The notes: a model not told the origin generated them from the letters alone. Numbered from the stretch's first letter, positions 7,457 through 16,985 are shown. The stretch: 64,000 bases of DNA from Rhodococcus sp. 105337 (GCF_012844225.1 NZ_JABAGQ010000004.1:124001-188000); one strand, 5' to 3'. A program made the numbers and translations.

Positions 7457-7915
7457 ATGACTCGACACCACTACAGCGCGCATATCGAATGGCAGGGCAC
7501 GACAGGAGCAGGGTACGGCGGGTATTCACGCACTCACACCGCCACCGCTCCACCGGCAGCCCAGCAACTTTCCCTCAGTGCTGATCCGGCGTTCCGCGGG
7601 GACGCGGACCTGCTGGACCCCGAGCAGCTCCTGGTCACCGCCGCCTCGTCCTGCCAACTGCTCTCGTTTCTCGCGGTTGCTGCTCAGGCCGGCCTCGACG
7701 TGCTCTCCTACGAGGACGCCGCCACTGCGGTGCTCGATACCGGTAGCGCCCCTCCGCAGATAGCCGAAATCCGGCTCGCACCCATGATTCGCGTCGCTCC
7801 GGGAACCGATCACGAGAAGGTCCGCACCGCTGCCGCCACCGCGCACCGCGGGTGCTACATCGCGAACACGCTGAAGTGTCCCGTTCAGGTCGAGGTGACG
7901 GTGATCGACGCATGA
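7457..7915 (+). CDS. OsmC family peroxiredoxin-like protein
   Basis: A 152-residue OsmC/Ohr-fold protein. Both redox cysteines are visible: the first in the helix TAASSCQLLSFLAVA (about residue 63), the second in HRGCYIANTLKCPV (about residue 134). These enzymes reduce organic hydroperoxides in the cytosol as homodimers. The ATG at 7457 lies six bases after a TACGGT -10, so the mRNA is probably leaderless. The stop overlaps the next gene by the ATGA arrangement, coupling the ACT-domain protein to it. Regulation is probably by the divergent ArsR-type protein through the dyad at 7413-7437. Confidence 0.85.
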   Translation: MTRHHYSAHIEWQGTTGAGYGGYSRTHTATAPPAAQQLSLSADPAFRGDADLLDPEQLLVTAASSCQLLSFLAVAAQAGLDVLSYEDAATAVLDTGSAPPQIAEIRLAPMIRVAPGTDHEKVRTAAATAHRGCYIANTLKCPVQVEVTVIDA

Positions 7916-8328
7916 GCACCCTCCGCGATATCGAAGTAACACTCCCCGACGAGCCCGGCGTCCTCGCGCATTTCGGTGAGCTTCTGGGCCGGGCGGGAGT
8001 GAGCCTCGAAGGCGGTGGCGTCTTCACCTTCCGAGGTACAGCGATCGCCCATTTCCTCGTCGGCGACGCCGAGACCGCGAGTCGCGTGCTCGACACGGCA
8101 GGCGTCGGGCCGGTGACGATCCGGCCCGTGGTGATGCTCGCGCTCGATCAGGAGGTGCCCGGTCAGCTGGGTGCCTTCACGCGCTGCCTTGCGGACGAAG
8201 CGATCAATATTCTCGTCCAGTACAGCGACCACGACCACCACCTCGTCATCGTCACCGACCCAGCACGACACGAGGACGCCCGACACGTCGCCGCAGAGTG
8301 GACGACCCGGTCGCAGCGAAGCGGGTGA
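7912..8328 (+). CDS. ACT-domain amino-acid-binding protein
   Basis: A 138-residue protein made of two ACT-like halves: residues 1-70 (DIEVTLPDEPGVLAHFGELLGRAGVSLEGG) and 75-138 (VPGQLGAFTRCLADEAINILVQYSDHDHHLVIV). The DEPGVL and PGQLGAF turns are the ligand-binding loops of ACT domains. It probably senses an amino acid, but has no catalytic domain. Its ATG overlaps the osmC TGA (ATGA), so the two are translationally coupled and probably share the ArsR-controlled promoter. Confidence 0.75.
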   Translation: MSTLRDIEVTLPDEPGVLAHFGELLGRAGVSLEGGGVFTFRGTAIAHFLVGDAETASRVLDTAGVGPVTIRPVVMLALDQEVPGQLGAFTRCLADEAINILVQYSDHDHHLVIVTDPARHEDARHVAAEWTTRSQRSG

Positions 8329-8437
8329 CTGCGCGATCGGCACGCCCCTGCGCACCGATCGCCCGATACCCGCCACGAGGCCACACACGGTGCACTACCT
8401 TGAAGCCAGAGCGCGACCGAATTCGATTGCCCGACAA

Positions 8438-8467
8438 GGACAATCGGTGCATTCGCGTGGATTGTCC
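8438..8467 (+). promoter_or_regulatory. Inverted repeat upstream of hsp20
   Basis: GGACAATC (8438-8445) and GATTGTCC (8460-8467) form a perfect 8-bp dyad with a 14-nt spacer, 46 bases before the hsp20 start. It could be an operator or an RNA stem in the leader. It does not match the HspR (HAIR) consensus. Confidence 0.4.
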
Positions 8468-8513
8468 GCACTGGGCCGGACACGAAACCGGCATTCACCT
8501 CTAGGGAGATCTC

Positions 8514-8933
8514 ATGTCCACTGTTCCCGCACGCCGCGCCTGGAACCCGTTTCCGGAACTGTCCGACTTCTTCGATTCGATCGGCGGGTTCCGCCCGACT
8601 CTCGGCAACAACATCATTCGCGTCGAGGACGAACTGGCAGACGGCCGCTACATCGTGCGCGCCGAAATGCCCGGTCTCGATCCCGACAAGGACATCAACG
8701 TGCAGGTGAACGACGGGCGGCTCGAGATCTCGGCCGAGCGCACCGACAAGAAATCGGACAACGGCCACTCCGAGTTCACCTACGGTTCCTACCGGCGCAG
8801 CGTCACCCTCCCGCGCGGAGCCAAGGAGGACGACATCGACGCCTCGTACGCCCAAGGAATTCTGACCGTGTCCGTCGGTATCGGCGACACCGACTCGTCC
8901 GCGAAGAAGATCGAGGTCAAGAAAGCGGACTGA
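8514..8933 (+). CDS. Hsp20/alpha-crystallin small heat-shock protein
   Basis: A 139-residue small chaperone. Residues about 38-128 form the alpha-crystallin domain (IVRAEMPGLDPDKDINVQVNDGRLEISAERT ... GSYRRSVTLPRGAKEDDIDASYAQGILTVSVG), including the conserved A-x-Y-x-x-G-I-L-T motif near its end. It is followed by a short charged tail. It binds unfolding proteins without ATP in cytoplasmic oligomers and resembles mycobacterial Acr/Hsp16.3. ATG 8514 has a GGGAGA Shine-Dalgarno. Its 3' end overlaps the convergent YhhN gene by 17 bases. Confidence 0.9.
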   Translation: MSTVPARRAWNPFPELSDFFDSIGGFRPTLGNNIIRVEDELADGRYIVRAEMPGLDPDKDINVQVNDGRLEISAERTDKKSDNGHSEFTYGSYRRSVTLPRGAKEDDIDASYAQGILTVSVGIGDTDSSAKKIEVKKAD

Positions 8934-9612
8934 CGCGGACGTCGGCCTGTGCTTCCGCGTTCCTGGTGAGGACACCGCGTGCGATGAGAGCTTGCGCGCA
9001 GATATAGGTGATCATGATCCAGAAACCGGTGGCGGGCAGGGAGAACCCGTCGACGAAGGCGTTCAGCGCGATCAGCGAATCCGAGACCACGAAGACGACC
9101 GCGCCCCACGCGACGGTCCGGGACACGCCCGTCGCGAGAACCGCCATCGTGGCGATGCACGCTCCGTAGATCGTCACCGCGACGACGAGAGCCCCGGCGC
9201 CCGGCGCACACACCGCGATCAGAATCACCACTGCCGCGGCGTACGGCGCGAGAAGCCACCGGTTCGTGCGGATCACGCTGCGGTGGCGGTAGGGCAGGAA
9301 CGCGGCGATATACGTGATCTGGGCACACAGGAAGAACCCGATCAGCACGAGGAATGCTGTGTCGCCGTCGAACAGGTCCGGGGCTGCGTCGCCGAGCCAC
9401 GAAAACACCAGCGCGAGAAGCGTCAGTGTCACCAGCCGATCCCGGGGACGCGCGGTCCGGGCGGCCACTCCGAGCGCGAGCAGCGGCATGAGCAGCCACT
9501 GAGTGGACTCGGTCACGAAGGAATCAGGGTCCACCAGCTGGGCGACGAGGTGCGCCACTGCGACGGCCGCGAACGCGACGAATGCGGCGGTAGCGGCCGC
9601 AGTGCGGTTCAC
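8917..9612 (-). CDS. YhhN-family membrane protein (lysoplasmalogenase-like)
   Basis: A 231-residue polytopic protein with about eight hydrophobic helices. The YhhN hallmarks are present: FSWLGDAAPDLF (polar GD pair in a helix) and VVFVVSDSLIALNAF. Characterised relatives cleave the vinyl-ether bond of lysoplasmalogens; in actinobacteria the true substrate is uncertain. The GTG start at 9612 overlaps the meaB stop by four bases (GTGA), so it is the last gene of the mutA-mutB-meaB operon. It is convergent with hsp20, overlapping it by 17 bases. Confidence 0.8.
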   Translation of the reverse strand: MNRTAAATAAFVAFAAVAVAHLVAQLVDPDSFVTESTQWLLMPLLALGVAARTARPRDRLVTLTLLALVFSWLGDAAPDLFDGDTAFLVLIGFFLCAQITYIAAFLPYRHRSVIRTNRWLLAPYAAAVVILIAVCAPGAGALVVAVTIYGACIATMAVLATGVSRTVAWGAVVFVVSDSLIALNAFVDGFSLPATGFWIMITYICAQALIARGVLTRNAEAQADVRVSPLS

Positions 9613-10673
9613 CGCTCGCCGCCGTCACCCGTGGACACCGCGCTGCCGACGTTCGTAGCCGTAGCGCCGGCAGACTCTTGTTCGCCCACACCGTCGAACG
9701 CATCGAGAATTCGTTGCGCCGCCAGAGCCGCGGTGAGCGATCCGTCTTGCACCGCCGCCTCGACCTCGCCCCGGATCGCCTTGACCCGCGGTGCGGATTC
9801 GAGACGCCGCAGCAGCTGGTCGTGCACCATCGTCCAGGTCCAGTCGATCTGCTGACGACGCCGGTTCTCTTCGAATCGGCCCGCCTCGGTCAGCACGCGA
9901 CGGTGCTCGAGGACGGTGTCCCAGAACGTGTCCAGGCCGCTGCCTTCGAGCCCGCTCATCGTGATGACCGGGGGTTTCCACAACGCGTCGTGCGGGTGCA
10001 CGAGCCGCATGGCCCCGGCGAGTTCCCGGGCGGCGACGCGGGCGTCGCGCTCGAACTTGCCGTCGGCCTTGTTGACGGCAACGAGATCGGCCAGTTCGAG
10101 CACGCCCTTCTTGATGCCCTGCAACTGGTCGCCGGTGCGCGCGAGTGTCAGGAAGGTGAAGCAGTCCACCATGTTCGCGACCGTCACCTCGGACTGCCCG
10201 ACACCGACGGTTTCGACGAGAATCACGTCGAATCCGGCCGCCTCGAGCAGCACCATGGTTTCGCGGGTGGCCTTCGCGACACCGCCGAGTGTTCCGGCGG
10301 TCGGCGACGGCCGGATGAAGGCATCGCGTTCCACCGACAATCTGGCCATGCGGGTCTTGTCACCGAGAATCGATCCGCCGGTGCGGGTCGACGACGGGTC
10401 GACCGCCAGGACCGCCACGCGGTGACCCTTGCCCAGCAGGTACATGCCGAGGTTGTCGATGAACGTCGATTTGCCGACACCGGGAACGCCGGTGATGCCG
10501 ACCCGGATCGCCCCGCCCGCCTCCGGGAGCAGGCGCAACAGCAACTGCTGCGCCTGCTCCCGATGGTCGTTGCGGGTGGACTCGACCAGGGTGATCGCCT
10601 TCGCCACGGCGGCTCGCTGTCCCGCGAGCACCGCGTCGGCGAGAGCGTCGGTATCGACCGGAGGTCTGCCCAT
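9609..10673 (-). CDS. meaB: Methylmalonyl-CoA mutase-associated GTPase MeaB
   Basis: A 354-residue G3E-family P-loop GTPase. Residues 56-70 carry the Walker A (GITGVPGVGKST), followed by AVDPSSTRTGGSILGDKTRM (switch region), ETVGVGQSE and NKAD (VAVNKADG) for guanine recognition. A C-terminal helical dimerisation arm completes it. MeaB gates adenosylcobalamin delivery to methylmalonyl-CoA mutase and protects it from inactivation. It starts seven bases after the mutB stop and overlaps the next gene by GTGA. Confidence 0.95.
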   Translation of the reverse strand: MGRPPVDTDALADAVLAGQRAAVAKAITLVESTRNDHREQAQQLLLRLLPEAGGAIRVGITGVPGVGKSTFIDNLGMYLLGKGHRVAVLAVDPSSTRTGGSILGDKTRMARLSVERDAFIRPSPTAGTLGGVAKATRETMVLLEAAGFDVILVETVGVGQSEVTVANMVDCFTFLTLARTGDQLQGIKKGVLELADLVAVNKADGKFERDARVAARELAGAMRLVHPHDALWKPPVITMSGLEGSGLDTFWDTVLEHRRVLTEAGRFEENRRRQQIDWTWTMVHDQLLRRLESAPRVKAIRGEVEAAVQDGSLTAALAAQRILDAFDGVGEQESAGATATNVGSAVSTGDGGER

Positions 10674-10680
10674 GTCCGGT

Positions 10681-12927
10681 CTATCCCTGGACGTGGTGGC
10701 CGAGCTGGGCTGCCAGCTTCGTGAGCAGGCCGGCGGCCGCGTCGGCGATCACGGTTCCGGGCGGGAAGATCGCCGCGGCACCTGCCTGGTAGAGCTCGTC
10801 GAAATCCCCGGGCGGAATGACGCCGCCCACCACGATCATGATGTCCTCGCGGCCCACCTCGGCCAGTGCCTGCTTGAGAGCAGGAACGAGAGTGAGGTGA
10901 CCCGCGGCCAACGACGACACACCGATGACGTGCACGTCGTTGTCGGCCGCCTGCTGGGCGACCTCTTCGGGCGTCTGGAACAGCGGTCCGACATCCACAT
11001 CGAAGCCGAGGTCGGCGAACGCGGTGGAGATCACCTTCTGTCCGCGGTCGTGGCCGTCCTGTCCCATCTTCGCGACGAGGATGCGGGGCCGGCGGCCCTC
11101 CTCTTCAGCGAACTTCTCGACGAGTTCCGTTGCCGTGGTGATGTTGGTCGCCTTTCCGGCCTCGTCGCGGTACACCCCGCTGATCGTGCGGATCTCGGCC
11201 TGGTGCCGCCCGTAGACCTTCTCGAGGGCGTCGGAGATCTCTCCGACAGTCGCTTTCGCGCGTGCCGCGTCGATCGCGAGGGCCAGCAGGTTGTTCTCCA
11301 TGCCGCCGTCGGCCGACGCGGCGGCGCGGGTCAGCTCGGCGAGCGCGGCCTTCGTTGCCGCCTCATCGCGGTCACTGCGAAGCCGCTCGAGCTTCGCGAT
11401 CTGCTCGGCGCGCACCTTGGAGTTCTCGACCTTGAGCACCTCGATGGTGTCAACCTCGTCGGGAACATACTTGTTGACGCCGATCAGCGGCTGGCGCCCG
11501 GAGTCGATACGGGCCTGGGTGCGCGCGGCAGCTTCCTCGATGCGCAACTTCGGGATGCCTTCGGAGATGGCCTGTGCCATTCCGCCGGCTTCCTCGACCT
11601 CGGCGATGTGCGCGCGGGCCCGGTTGGCGAGCTCGTGGGTGAGCCATTCGACGTAGTGCGAGCCACCCCACGGATCGATGGGCCGGGTGGTGCCCGACTC
11701 CTGCTGCAACAACAGCTGCGTGTTGCGGGCGATACGGGCGGAGAAGTCGGTCGGCAACGCGATCGCCTCGTCCAGCGCGTTGGTGTGCAGCGACTGGGTG
11801 TGACCCTGTGTCGCGGCCATCGCCTCGACGCAGGTACGCGTGACGTTGTTGAACACGTCCTGCGCGGTCAGCGACCACCCCGAGGTCTGCGAGTGGGTGC
11901 GCAGCGACAGCGACTTGGCGGACTTCGGTTCGAACTTTTCGACCAGTTCGGCCCACAGGAGCCGGCCGGCGCGGAGCTTGGCCACCTCCATGAAGAAGTT
12001 CATTCCGATCGCCCAGAAGAACGACAGCCGTGGTGCGAACTTGTCGATGGCCATGCCTGCGTCCAGCCCGGCACGGATGTACTCCACACCGTCGGCGAGG
12101 GTGTACGCCAGCTCCAGATCGGCGGTCGCTCCGGCCTCCTGGATGTGGTAGCCGGAGATCGAGATGGAGTTGAACTTCGGCATCTTCGCGCTGGTGTACG
12201 AGAAGATGTCGGAGATGATCCGCATCGACGGCTTCGGCGGATAGATGTAGGTGTTGCGGACCATGAACTCTTTCAGAATGTCGTTCTGAATGGTTCCGGC
12301 GAGTTGTTCGGGCTTGACGCCCTGCTCTTCCGCGGCGACGACGTACAGCGCGAGAATCGGCAGCACCGCGCCGTTCATCGTCATCGACACGGACACCTGG
12401 GACAGATCGATGCCGTCGAAGAGTTGCCGCATGTCGAGGATCGAGTCGATCGCAACACCGGCCATACCGACATCGCCCTGGACGCGCGGATGGTCGGAGT
12501 CGTAGCCGCGGTGGGTCGCGAGGTCGAAGGCGACCGACAGGCCCTTCTGCCCGGCCGCGAGATTGCGGCGGTAGAAGGCGTTGGACTCCGCGGCGGTGGA
12601 GAATCCGGCGTACTGGCGGATGGTCCACGGCTGGTTGACGTACATCGTCGGGTAGGGGCCGCGCACGAAGGGCGCGATCCCCGGGTAGCTGTCGAGGGGG
12701 TAGCCCTCGGCGACGATCGCGTCGCGGTCCGCCCGGGTGTAGACCGGCTTGACGTCGATCCCCTCGGGCGTGGACCACACCACTTGGTCCTTGGTGTACA
12801 GGTTGGCGGTGGCGACGGATTCGGTGAGCGCGTCGGCCTGCTCCGGAGTGGGAGCGGACGGCACCGGCGCCGCCGGGTCGGTCAGCGGGATGTCGGCGAA
12901 GCTGCCGATCTCGTGTTCGATACTCAC
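10681..12927 (-). CDS. mutB: Methylmalonyl-CoA mutase large subunit
   Basis: A 748-residue catalytic subunit of the adenosylcobalamin-dependent mutase that interconverts succinyl-CoA and (R)-methylmalonyl-CoA in propionate, odd-chain and branched-chain catabolism. The TIM barrel (about 80-430) opens with [29 protein letters not shown]. The C-terminal B12-binding domain (about 610-748) has the base-off motif DGHDRG ([12 protein letters not shown]) plus GVSSLAAGH and [11 protein letters not shown]. The GTG start directly follows the mutA stop with no gap (TAAGTG). Full length and intact. Confidence 0.97.
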   Translation of the reverse strand: MSIEHEIGSFADIPLTDPAAPVPSAPTPEQADALTESVATANLYTKDQVVWSTPEGIDVKPVYTRADRDAIVAEGYPLDSYPGIAPFVRGPYPTMYVNQPWTIRQYAGFSTAAESNAFYRRNLAAGQKGLSVAFDLATHRGYDSDHPRVQGDVGMAGVAIDSILDMRQLFDGIDLSQVSVSMTMNGAVLPILALYVVAAEEQGVKPEQLAGTIQNDILKEFMVRNTYIYPPKPSMRIISDIFSYTSAKMPKFNSISISGYHIQEAGATADLELAYTLADGVEYIRAGLDAGMAIDKFAPRLSFFWAIGMNFFMEVAKLRAGRLLWAELVEKFEPKSAKSLSLRTHSQTSGWSLTAQDVFNNVTRTCVEAMAATQGHTQSLHTNALDEAIALPTDFSARIARNTQLLLQQESGTTRPIDPWGGSHYVEWLTHELANRARAHIAEVEEAGGMAQAISEGIPKLRIEEAAARTQARIDSGRQPLIGVNKYVPDEVDTIEVLKVENSKVRAEQIAKLERLRSDRDEAATKAALAELTRAAASADGGMENNLLALAIDAARAKATVGEISDALEKVYGRHQAEIRTISGVYRDEAGKATNITTATELVEKFAEEEGRRPRILVAKMGQDGHDRGQKVISTAFADLGFDVDVGPLFQTPEEVAQQAADNDVHVIGVSSLAAGHLTLVPALKQALAEVGREDIMIVVGGVIPPGDFDELYQAGAAAIFPPGTVIADAAAGLLTKLAAQLGHHVQG

Positions 12928-14817
12928 TTACGCTCCCAGGGTGTCGAGCAGGTCGGTCAGCGCGGCAACCGCGTCGATACGGGCGGTGAGGAAGCCGTCG
13001 GGACGGCTCTCGCCCTGCACATCGCCGACGGCTTTCTCCGGTCCGGCGAGCAGCACGGTCGTGATTCCCGCGGCGCGCAGCGCGGCGGTGGCGGTCGCGG
13101 CTTCCTGGCCGTACCGGGCATCGGTGCCGCAGAGGATCGCGATACTCGCGCCGGAGCCGCTGACGGCGGCGGCGACGGCATCGCCCGTGAGATCGAGCGG
13201 ACCCGGGTTGACGGTCTCGATGCCGCCCGATGCCATCAGGTTCGCGGCGAAAGTGCTGCGGCCGTTGTGTTCTGCGACGGGTCCGAGCGGTGCGAGCAGC
13301 ACCTTCGGCCGGGCGCCGTGTGCGGCGAGGTAGACGTCCGAGCGGTCACGCAGCGCCTCGAACGGCGCCGCATAGCGCGCGGCGAACGTGCCGGCGTCCG
13401 CGGCGCCGGCGGGGAGCGGGGCCTCGGCGAGATTGGGGAACTCGTTGATGCCGGTGAGCGCGGTCCTGCGATGCGCGATGTCGTCTTCCCTGTGCGCACG
13501 GGTCGCGGCGATGCGTTCGGCGACCAGCCCCGACTCGAGGGCGGCGCGGTATCCACCGGCAGCTTCGATCTCCTGGAAGAACTCCCAGGCCTTGGCGGCA
13601 ATCTGCGCGGTGAGTTCCTCGACGTACCAGGATCCGGCGGCGGGGTCGAGAACGCGGCCGAGGTTGGATTCCTCGAGGAGCAGCAACTGGGTGTTGCGGG
13701 CGATGCGTGCGGCGAACCCTTCGGACACGCCGAGCGCGCCCGTCGGCAAAGCGGCATCGAACGGCAGCACGGTCACGGCGTCGGCACCGCCGATGCCCGC
13801 GCCGAATGCGGCGAGGGTGGTGCGCAGCATGTTCACCCAGGGGTCGCGCTGGGCCATCATCGCGGCCGAGGTGACTGCGTGCTGGGGAGCGTTGCCGGCT
13901 TCCGGTGCGCCGACCACCTGGGCGATACGTGCCCACACTTGCCGGCCCGCGCGGAACTTCGCGATGGTCTGGAACTGATCGTCCGTCGCAGCCAGGCGGA
14001 ACTCGATCTGTCCGAGCGCCTGCTCCGGCGAGAGTCCGGCGGTGATCAGTTCGCGAACGTACGCGAGACCGGCGGCGACCGAGGCGGCGAGTTCCTCGGC
14101 GTCCGAGGCACCGGCGTCATGGAATGCGGTGCCGTCGACGGTGAGGGCCCGAACCGTGCCGGTTCGCTCTGCCGCCACGACCGCGAGTTCGACCGCTTCC
14201 GGCACGGTGGTGTCCGCGCGGCCCGAGAATTCGCTGGTCAGCGGCGCGGCACCGAGAAAGAGGCGTACGGCATCCGGGTCGGCGAGGTCGCTGCGGGAAT
14301 CGACGACCGCGTACAGCGCTGCGGTGGCAGCAACGGTCTCGGCCCGGGCGTCGAGTGTCACCGGCGCGAGGTCGAGCAGTACGTTCTCGAGGGCTGCGCC
14401 GAGAGACTCGACGGGAAGGTCGGTGCCGCCGACACGCAGCCACAGTGCACCGACGCCGTTTTCGAGGCCGTTGAGGATGCGCTCGTTGACCTTGGTGGCG
14501 GTGCCGTAACCGGTCGCCGCCGCGTCGCCGCCGAACTGCGCGGACACCAGCCAACCGGTGGTGACGTCGCGGGTGGAGGAACCTCCGCGTACGAACGGGA
14601 ACTCACCGGGCAACGGGACTTCGGGACGTTCGTCGCGAATGCCGTAGAGGGGGTTTACGGTGACACCGTCGTACGTCGTGGTCTCGAGCAGTCGCTGCGG
14701 CTCGGGGCCGAGTTCTGCCGGGTCGACACGCCGAGACTTCGCGAGCACTCCCGCGACCGCGTCCTGCCACTGCGCATATGCGCGCGCGGCGTCCTCGGCT
14801 TCTGCAGCTAATGACAC
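12928..14817 (-). CDS. mutA: Methylmalonyl-CoA mutase small subunit
   Basis: A 629-residue non-catalytic subunit of the heterodimeric actinobacterial mutase. The barrel part (RNTQLLLLEESNLGRVLDPAAGSWYVEELT) mirrors MutB. The C-terminal flavodoxin-like domain lacks the DxHxxG cobalamin motif, as expected. The GTG start at 14817 has GGAGGA seven bases upstream. First gene of mutA-mutB-meaB-yhhN. A -10 candidate TAGCAT (14918-14913, minus strand) and a 15-bp dyad just downstream of it suggest repression. Confidence 0.95.
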   Translation of the reverse strand: MSLAAEAEDAARAYAQWQDAVAGVLAKSRRVDPAELGPEPQRLLETTTYDGVTVNPLYGIRDERPEVPLPGEFPFVRGGSSTRDVTTGWLVSAQFGGDAAATGYGTATKVNERILNGLENGVGALWLRVGGTDLPVESLGAALENVLLDLAPVTLDARAETVAATAALYAVVDSRSDLADPDAVRLFLGAAPLTSEFSGRADTTVPEAVELAVVAAERTGTVRALTVDGTAFHDAGASDAEELAASVAAGLAYVRELITAGLSPEQALGQIEFRLAATDDQFQTIAKFRAGRQVWARIAQVVGAPEAGNAPQHAVTSAAMMAQRDPWVNMLRTTLAAFGAGIGGADAVTVLPFDAALPTGALGVSEGFAARIARNTQLLLLEESNLGRVLDPAAGSWYVEELTAQIAAKAWEFFQEIEAAGGYRAALESGLVAERIAATRAHREDDIAHRRTALTGINEFPNLAEAPLPAGAADAGTFAARYAAPFEALRDRSDVYLAAHGARPKVLLAPLGPVAEHNGRSTFAANLMASGGIETVNPGPLDLTGDAVAAAVSGSGASIAILCGTDARYGQEAATATAALRAAGITTVLLAGPEKAVGDVQGESRPDGFLTARIDAVAALTDLLDTLGA

Positions 14818-14888
14818 GTGCGATTCCTCCTACTGCGGCATGCAGGATCTGTTCGGCGGCGTTGTGGGCCGGAGGCGGATGATCCCGA

Positions 14889-14903
14889 AAAGGTTAAACC
14901 TTT
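14889..14903. promoter_or_regulatory. Candidate operator of the mutA operon
   Basis: AAAGGT-TAA-ACCTTT is a perfect 6-bp dyad with a 3-nt centre. It sits just downstream of a minus-strand -10 box (TAGCAT, 14918 to 14913), covering the predicted transcription start area of the methylmalonyl-CoA mutase operon. A repressor responding to propionate metabolism is plausible; none is encoded nearby. Confidence 0.5.
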
Positions 14904-14940
14904 GTCGCTGTGATGCTAGCCGCACACTCTGGACACTCAC

Positions 14941-14956
14941 TGTGGGGATTCCCACA
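14941..14956. promoter_or_regulatory. Short dyad in mutA/TVP38 divergent region
   Basis: TGTGGG (14941-14946) and CCCACA (14951-14956) form a perfect 6-bp inverted repeat with a 4-nt centre, about 100 bases before the GTG of the TVP38-type gene. Possible regulator site; nothing else supports it. Confidence 0.3.
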
Positions 14957-15057
14957 GATTCTCTAACGATCGATAAATGTGGTCCGCAGTGCGTGATCGG
15001 GCACGCCGGTCGCGGCGCCTCCGGAAGTACCGCGCCCCGCGGGTACGCTCAGACCCC

Positions 15058-15759
15058 GTGACGAGGATTATCGGAGACCGCAGGATCCTCGGTCTCCTCC
15101 TCTTGCTCGCCGGCCTGATCGCCGTGGCGCTGCTGGTTCCGCTCCCCTCCGTAGGACAGATTCGGGAGTGGTCCCAGTCGGTGAACGGCCCCACGCTGAT
15201 CCTCACGTTCTTTGCGGTCCACACCCTGGTGACGATCGCTCCCGTGCCGCGAACGGTGTTCACGCTCAGCGCCGGTGTGCTCTTCGGGAGCGTGACCGGA
15301 ATCGCGGTGTCGGTCGCCGCAACGACCGCAAGCGCGATTCTGGCGTTTCTTCTGCTGCGCGCGGTGGGACGCACCGTCGTCGAGGCGCATCTGACGCACC
15401 CCGCCGCCAAAGCGGTCGATCTGCGTCTGGCTCGCCGTGGCTGGCTCGCTGTCGGGTCCCTGAGATTGATCGCGGCTGCACCGTTTTTTGTCGTCAACTG
15501 CTGTTGCGCGGTGTCGTCGGTGCGATTCGTGCCGTACACCCTCGCCACGATGGTCGGCATCCTTCCCGGCACCGTCGGTGTCGTGTTGCTCGGCGATGCC
15601 CTCACCGGCCGGGCCGATCCTGCGTTGATGGTCGTCAGCGCCGTGTGTATCGCGGTCGGCATCGGTGGCCTCCTACTCGAAGCCCGACTCCCCGAACCGG
15701 CGGGTTCCGCTCTGGACGCTGTCGTCGATCCCCCGGCACACTCGCCCCGGAGCGAGTGA
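15058..15759 (+). CDS. TVP38/TMEM64 (DedA-like) membrane protein
   Basis: A 233-residue protein with about six hydrophobic segments in the VTT/SNARE-associated fold. Family marks include FTLSAGVLFGSVTGIAVSV and the re-entrant-loop region SLRLIAAAPFFVVNCCCAVSSVRF, where the usual Pro/Asn-rich loop has three consecutive cysteines. These proteins are thought to flip lipids or carrier intermediates. The GTG at 15058 is preferred over ATG 14977 because a TACGCT -10 (15044-15049) lies eight bases before it (leaderless). Divergent from mutA. Confidence 0.8.
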   Translation: MTRIIGDRRILGLLLLLAGLIAVALLVPLPSVGQIREWSQSVNGPTLILTFFAVHTLVTIAPVPRTVFTLSAGVLFGSVTGIAVSVAATTASAILAFLLLRAVGRTVVEAHLTHPAAKAVDLRLARRGWLAVGSLRLIAAAPFFVVNCCCAVSSVRFVPYTLATMVGILPGTVGVVLLGDALTGRADPALMVVSAVCIAVGIGGLLLEARLPEPAGSALDAVVDPPAHSPRSE

Positions 15760-15845
15760 CATGCCCCGGTCGATACTGAGTATTGCCCCGGCTCTGCCGC
15801 ACTCCCCTTCACACTGGGAGCGATGACGGGGAGCGGAGCGGGAAG

Positions 15846-16619
15846 ATGACGAGATACGAGTCCATTCGCGTCGAGACCGAGGATCGCGTGACCACGGTGG
15901 TCATGGCGCAACCGGATCGTCGCAATGCCGTCGACGGTGCGATGGCTGCGGAACTCGCGCGGGCATTCGAAGAGTTCGACACCGACCCCGGCACCGACGT
16001 CGCCGTCCTGTACGGCGAGGGCGGGACGTTCTGCGCCGGCGCCGATCTGAAATCGATCGGTACAGAGAGAGCCAACACCGTCGCGGTGGAGGGTCACGGC
16101 CCGATGGGCCCGACGCGCCTGAGCATGTCGAAACCGGTGATCGCGGCGATCGAGGGCTATGCGGTGGCCGGTGGTCTCGAGCTTGCGATCTGGTGTGACC
16201 TGCGGGTTGCCGCGTCGGACGCCGTGTTCGGCGTGTTCTGCCGGCGCTGGGGAGTACCGCTCATCGATGGCGGCACCGTGCGCCTACCGCGACTGATCGG
16301 CGAGAGCCGGGCCATGGACATGATTCTGACCGGCCGGCCGGTGGGTGCGGACGAGGCGCTCGGTTTCGGCCTGGCCAATCGTGTGGTCGAGCCCGGCACC
16401 GCGCGAGCAGCCGCAGAGCAGCTTGCCCGCGAGCTGACGCGCTTTCCGCAAACCTGCATGCGCAACGACCGCCGGTCGGCTCACAACCAGTTCGGACGCA
16501 CAGAGCGAGAGGCCATGGCACTCGAGATCCGGGTCGGGATGGAATCTCTCGCGGTCGATACGACCCACGGCGCTGCTCGGTTCAGCGACGGAGAAGGCCG
16601 CCACGGCGACTTCTCGTAG
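15846..16619 (+). CDS. Crotonase-family enoyl-CoA hydratase
   Basis: A 257-residue enoyl-CoA hydratase/isomerase. The CoA-binding and oxyanion-hole motifs are clear: FCAGADLKSIG (first oxyanion loop) and AIEGYAVAGGLELAIWCDLRVAA (second). The acid/base position following GVPLIDGGTVRLPRLIG lies in the region where hydratases carry Glu; here it reads Asp-Gly-Gly, so the precise reaction may differ. ATG 15846 has a GGGAAGA Shine-Dalgarno. Likely role in fatty acid or branched acyl-CoA degradation, consistent with the nearby methylmalonyl-CoA genes, though transcribed separately. Confidence 0.85.
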   Translation: MTRYESIRVETEDRVTTVVMAQPDRRNAVDGAMAAELARAFEEFDTDPGTDVAVLYGEGGTFCAGADLKSIGTERANTVAVEGHGPMGPTRLSMSKPVIAAIEGYAVAGGLELAIWCDLRVAASDAVFGVFCRRWGVPLIDGGTVRLPRLIGESRAMDMILTGRPVGADEALGFGLANRVVEPGTARAAAEQLARELTRFPQTCMRNDRRSAHNQFGRTEREAMALEIRVGMESLAVDTTHGAARFSDGEGRHGDFS

Positions 16620-16652
16620 ACCGGCCCGGCTGGACGGGCGTGCGCCACGGGG

Positions 16653-16985
16653 TCATTTTGCCGGGGTCTTGCGGGGCCGTCCCCGGCGCGCCGGCCGGGC
16701 AGGAGACGGGCTCGCCGGCTCCGTCGACGGTTGTTCCTCGGCCCCCGATGCGCCGGACGGAGCGTCGCGCCAGCTGATTTCGATTTCGATTTCGATCTCG
16801 TCGCCGTCGACCTCGATCTCCAGCTCCCACCGCACTCGGTCGGCGACCTCCATCGTCACCGAGTCACCGGACGATCCCAGCTCCACCTCCGAGCCGTCGG
16901 CGAGAGCACGGCCGAGTTCGATCAGCCGCTCGGACGCTTCCTTACGAGAAAGCTCGGACGTCTTCTTGATCTCCAGCTTGGGCAC
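16653..16985 (-). CDS. Amphi-Trp domain-containing protein
   Basis: A 110-residue acidic protein starting VPKLEIKKTSELSRKEASERL (GTG 16985, GGAG Shine-Dalgarno). Residues 1-70 form the amphi-Trp domain, whose sheet is very regular (WELEIEVDGDEIEIEIEISW). A disordered Pro/Ser-rich linker and a basic AT-hook-like end (RRGRPRKTPAK) follow. The RGRPRK motif suggests DNA or nucleic-acid contact. Function of the domain is not established. Monocistronic. Confidence 0.75.
   Translation of the reverse strand: MPKLEIKKTSELSRKEASERLIELGRALADGSEVELGSSGDSVTMEVADRVRWELEIEVDGDEIEIEIEISWRDAPSGASGAEEQPSTEPASPSPARPARRGRPRKTPAK

Noticed and set aside
8438-8467. An HspR (HAIR) heat-shock operator before hsp20
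   Set aside because: The inverted repeat is GGACAATC/GATTGTCC, not CTTGAGT-N7-CTCAAG, so HspR control is not supported.
10429-14811. A 1460-codon open frame antisense to mutA/mutB
   Set aside because: High-GC genes leave long open frames on the opposite strand. The product is Arg/Gly/Val-rich with no family features, whereas the mutase subunits on the other strand are complete and conserved.
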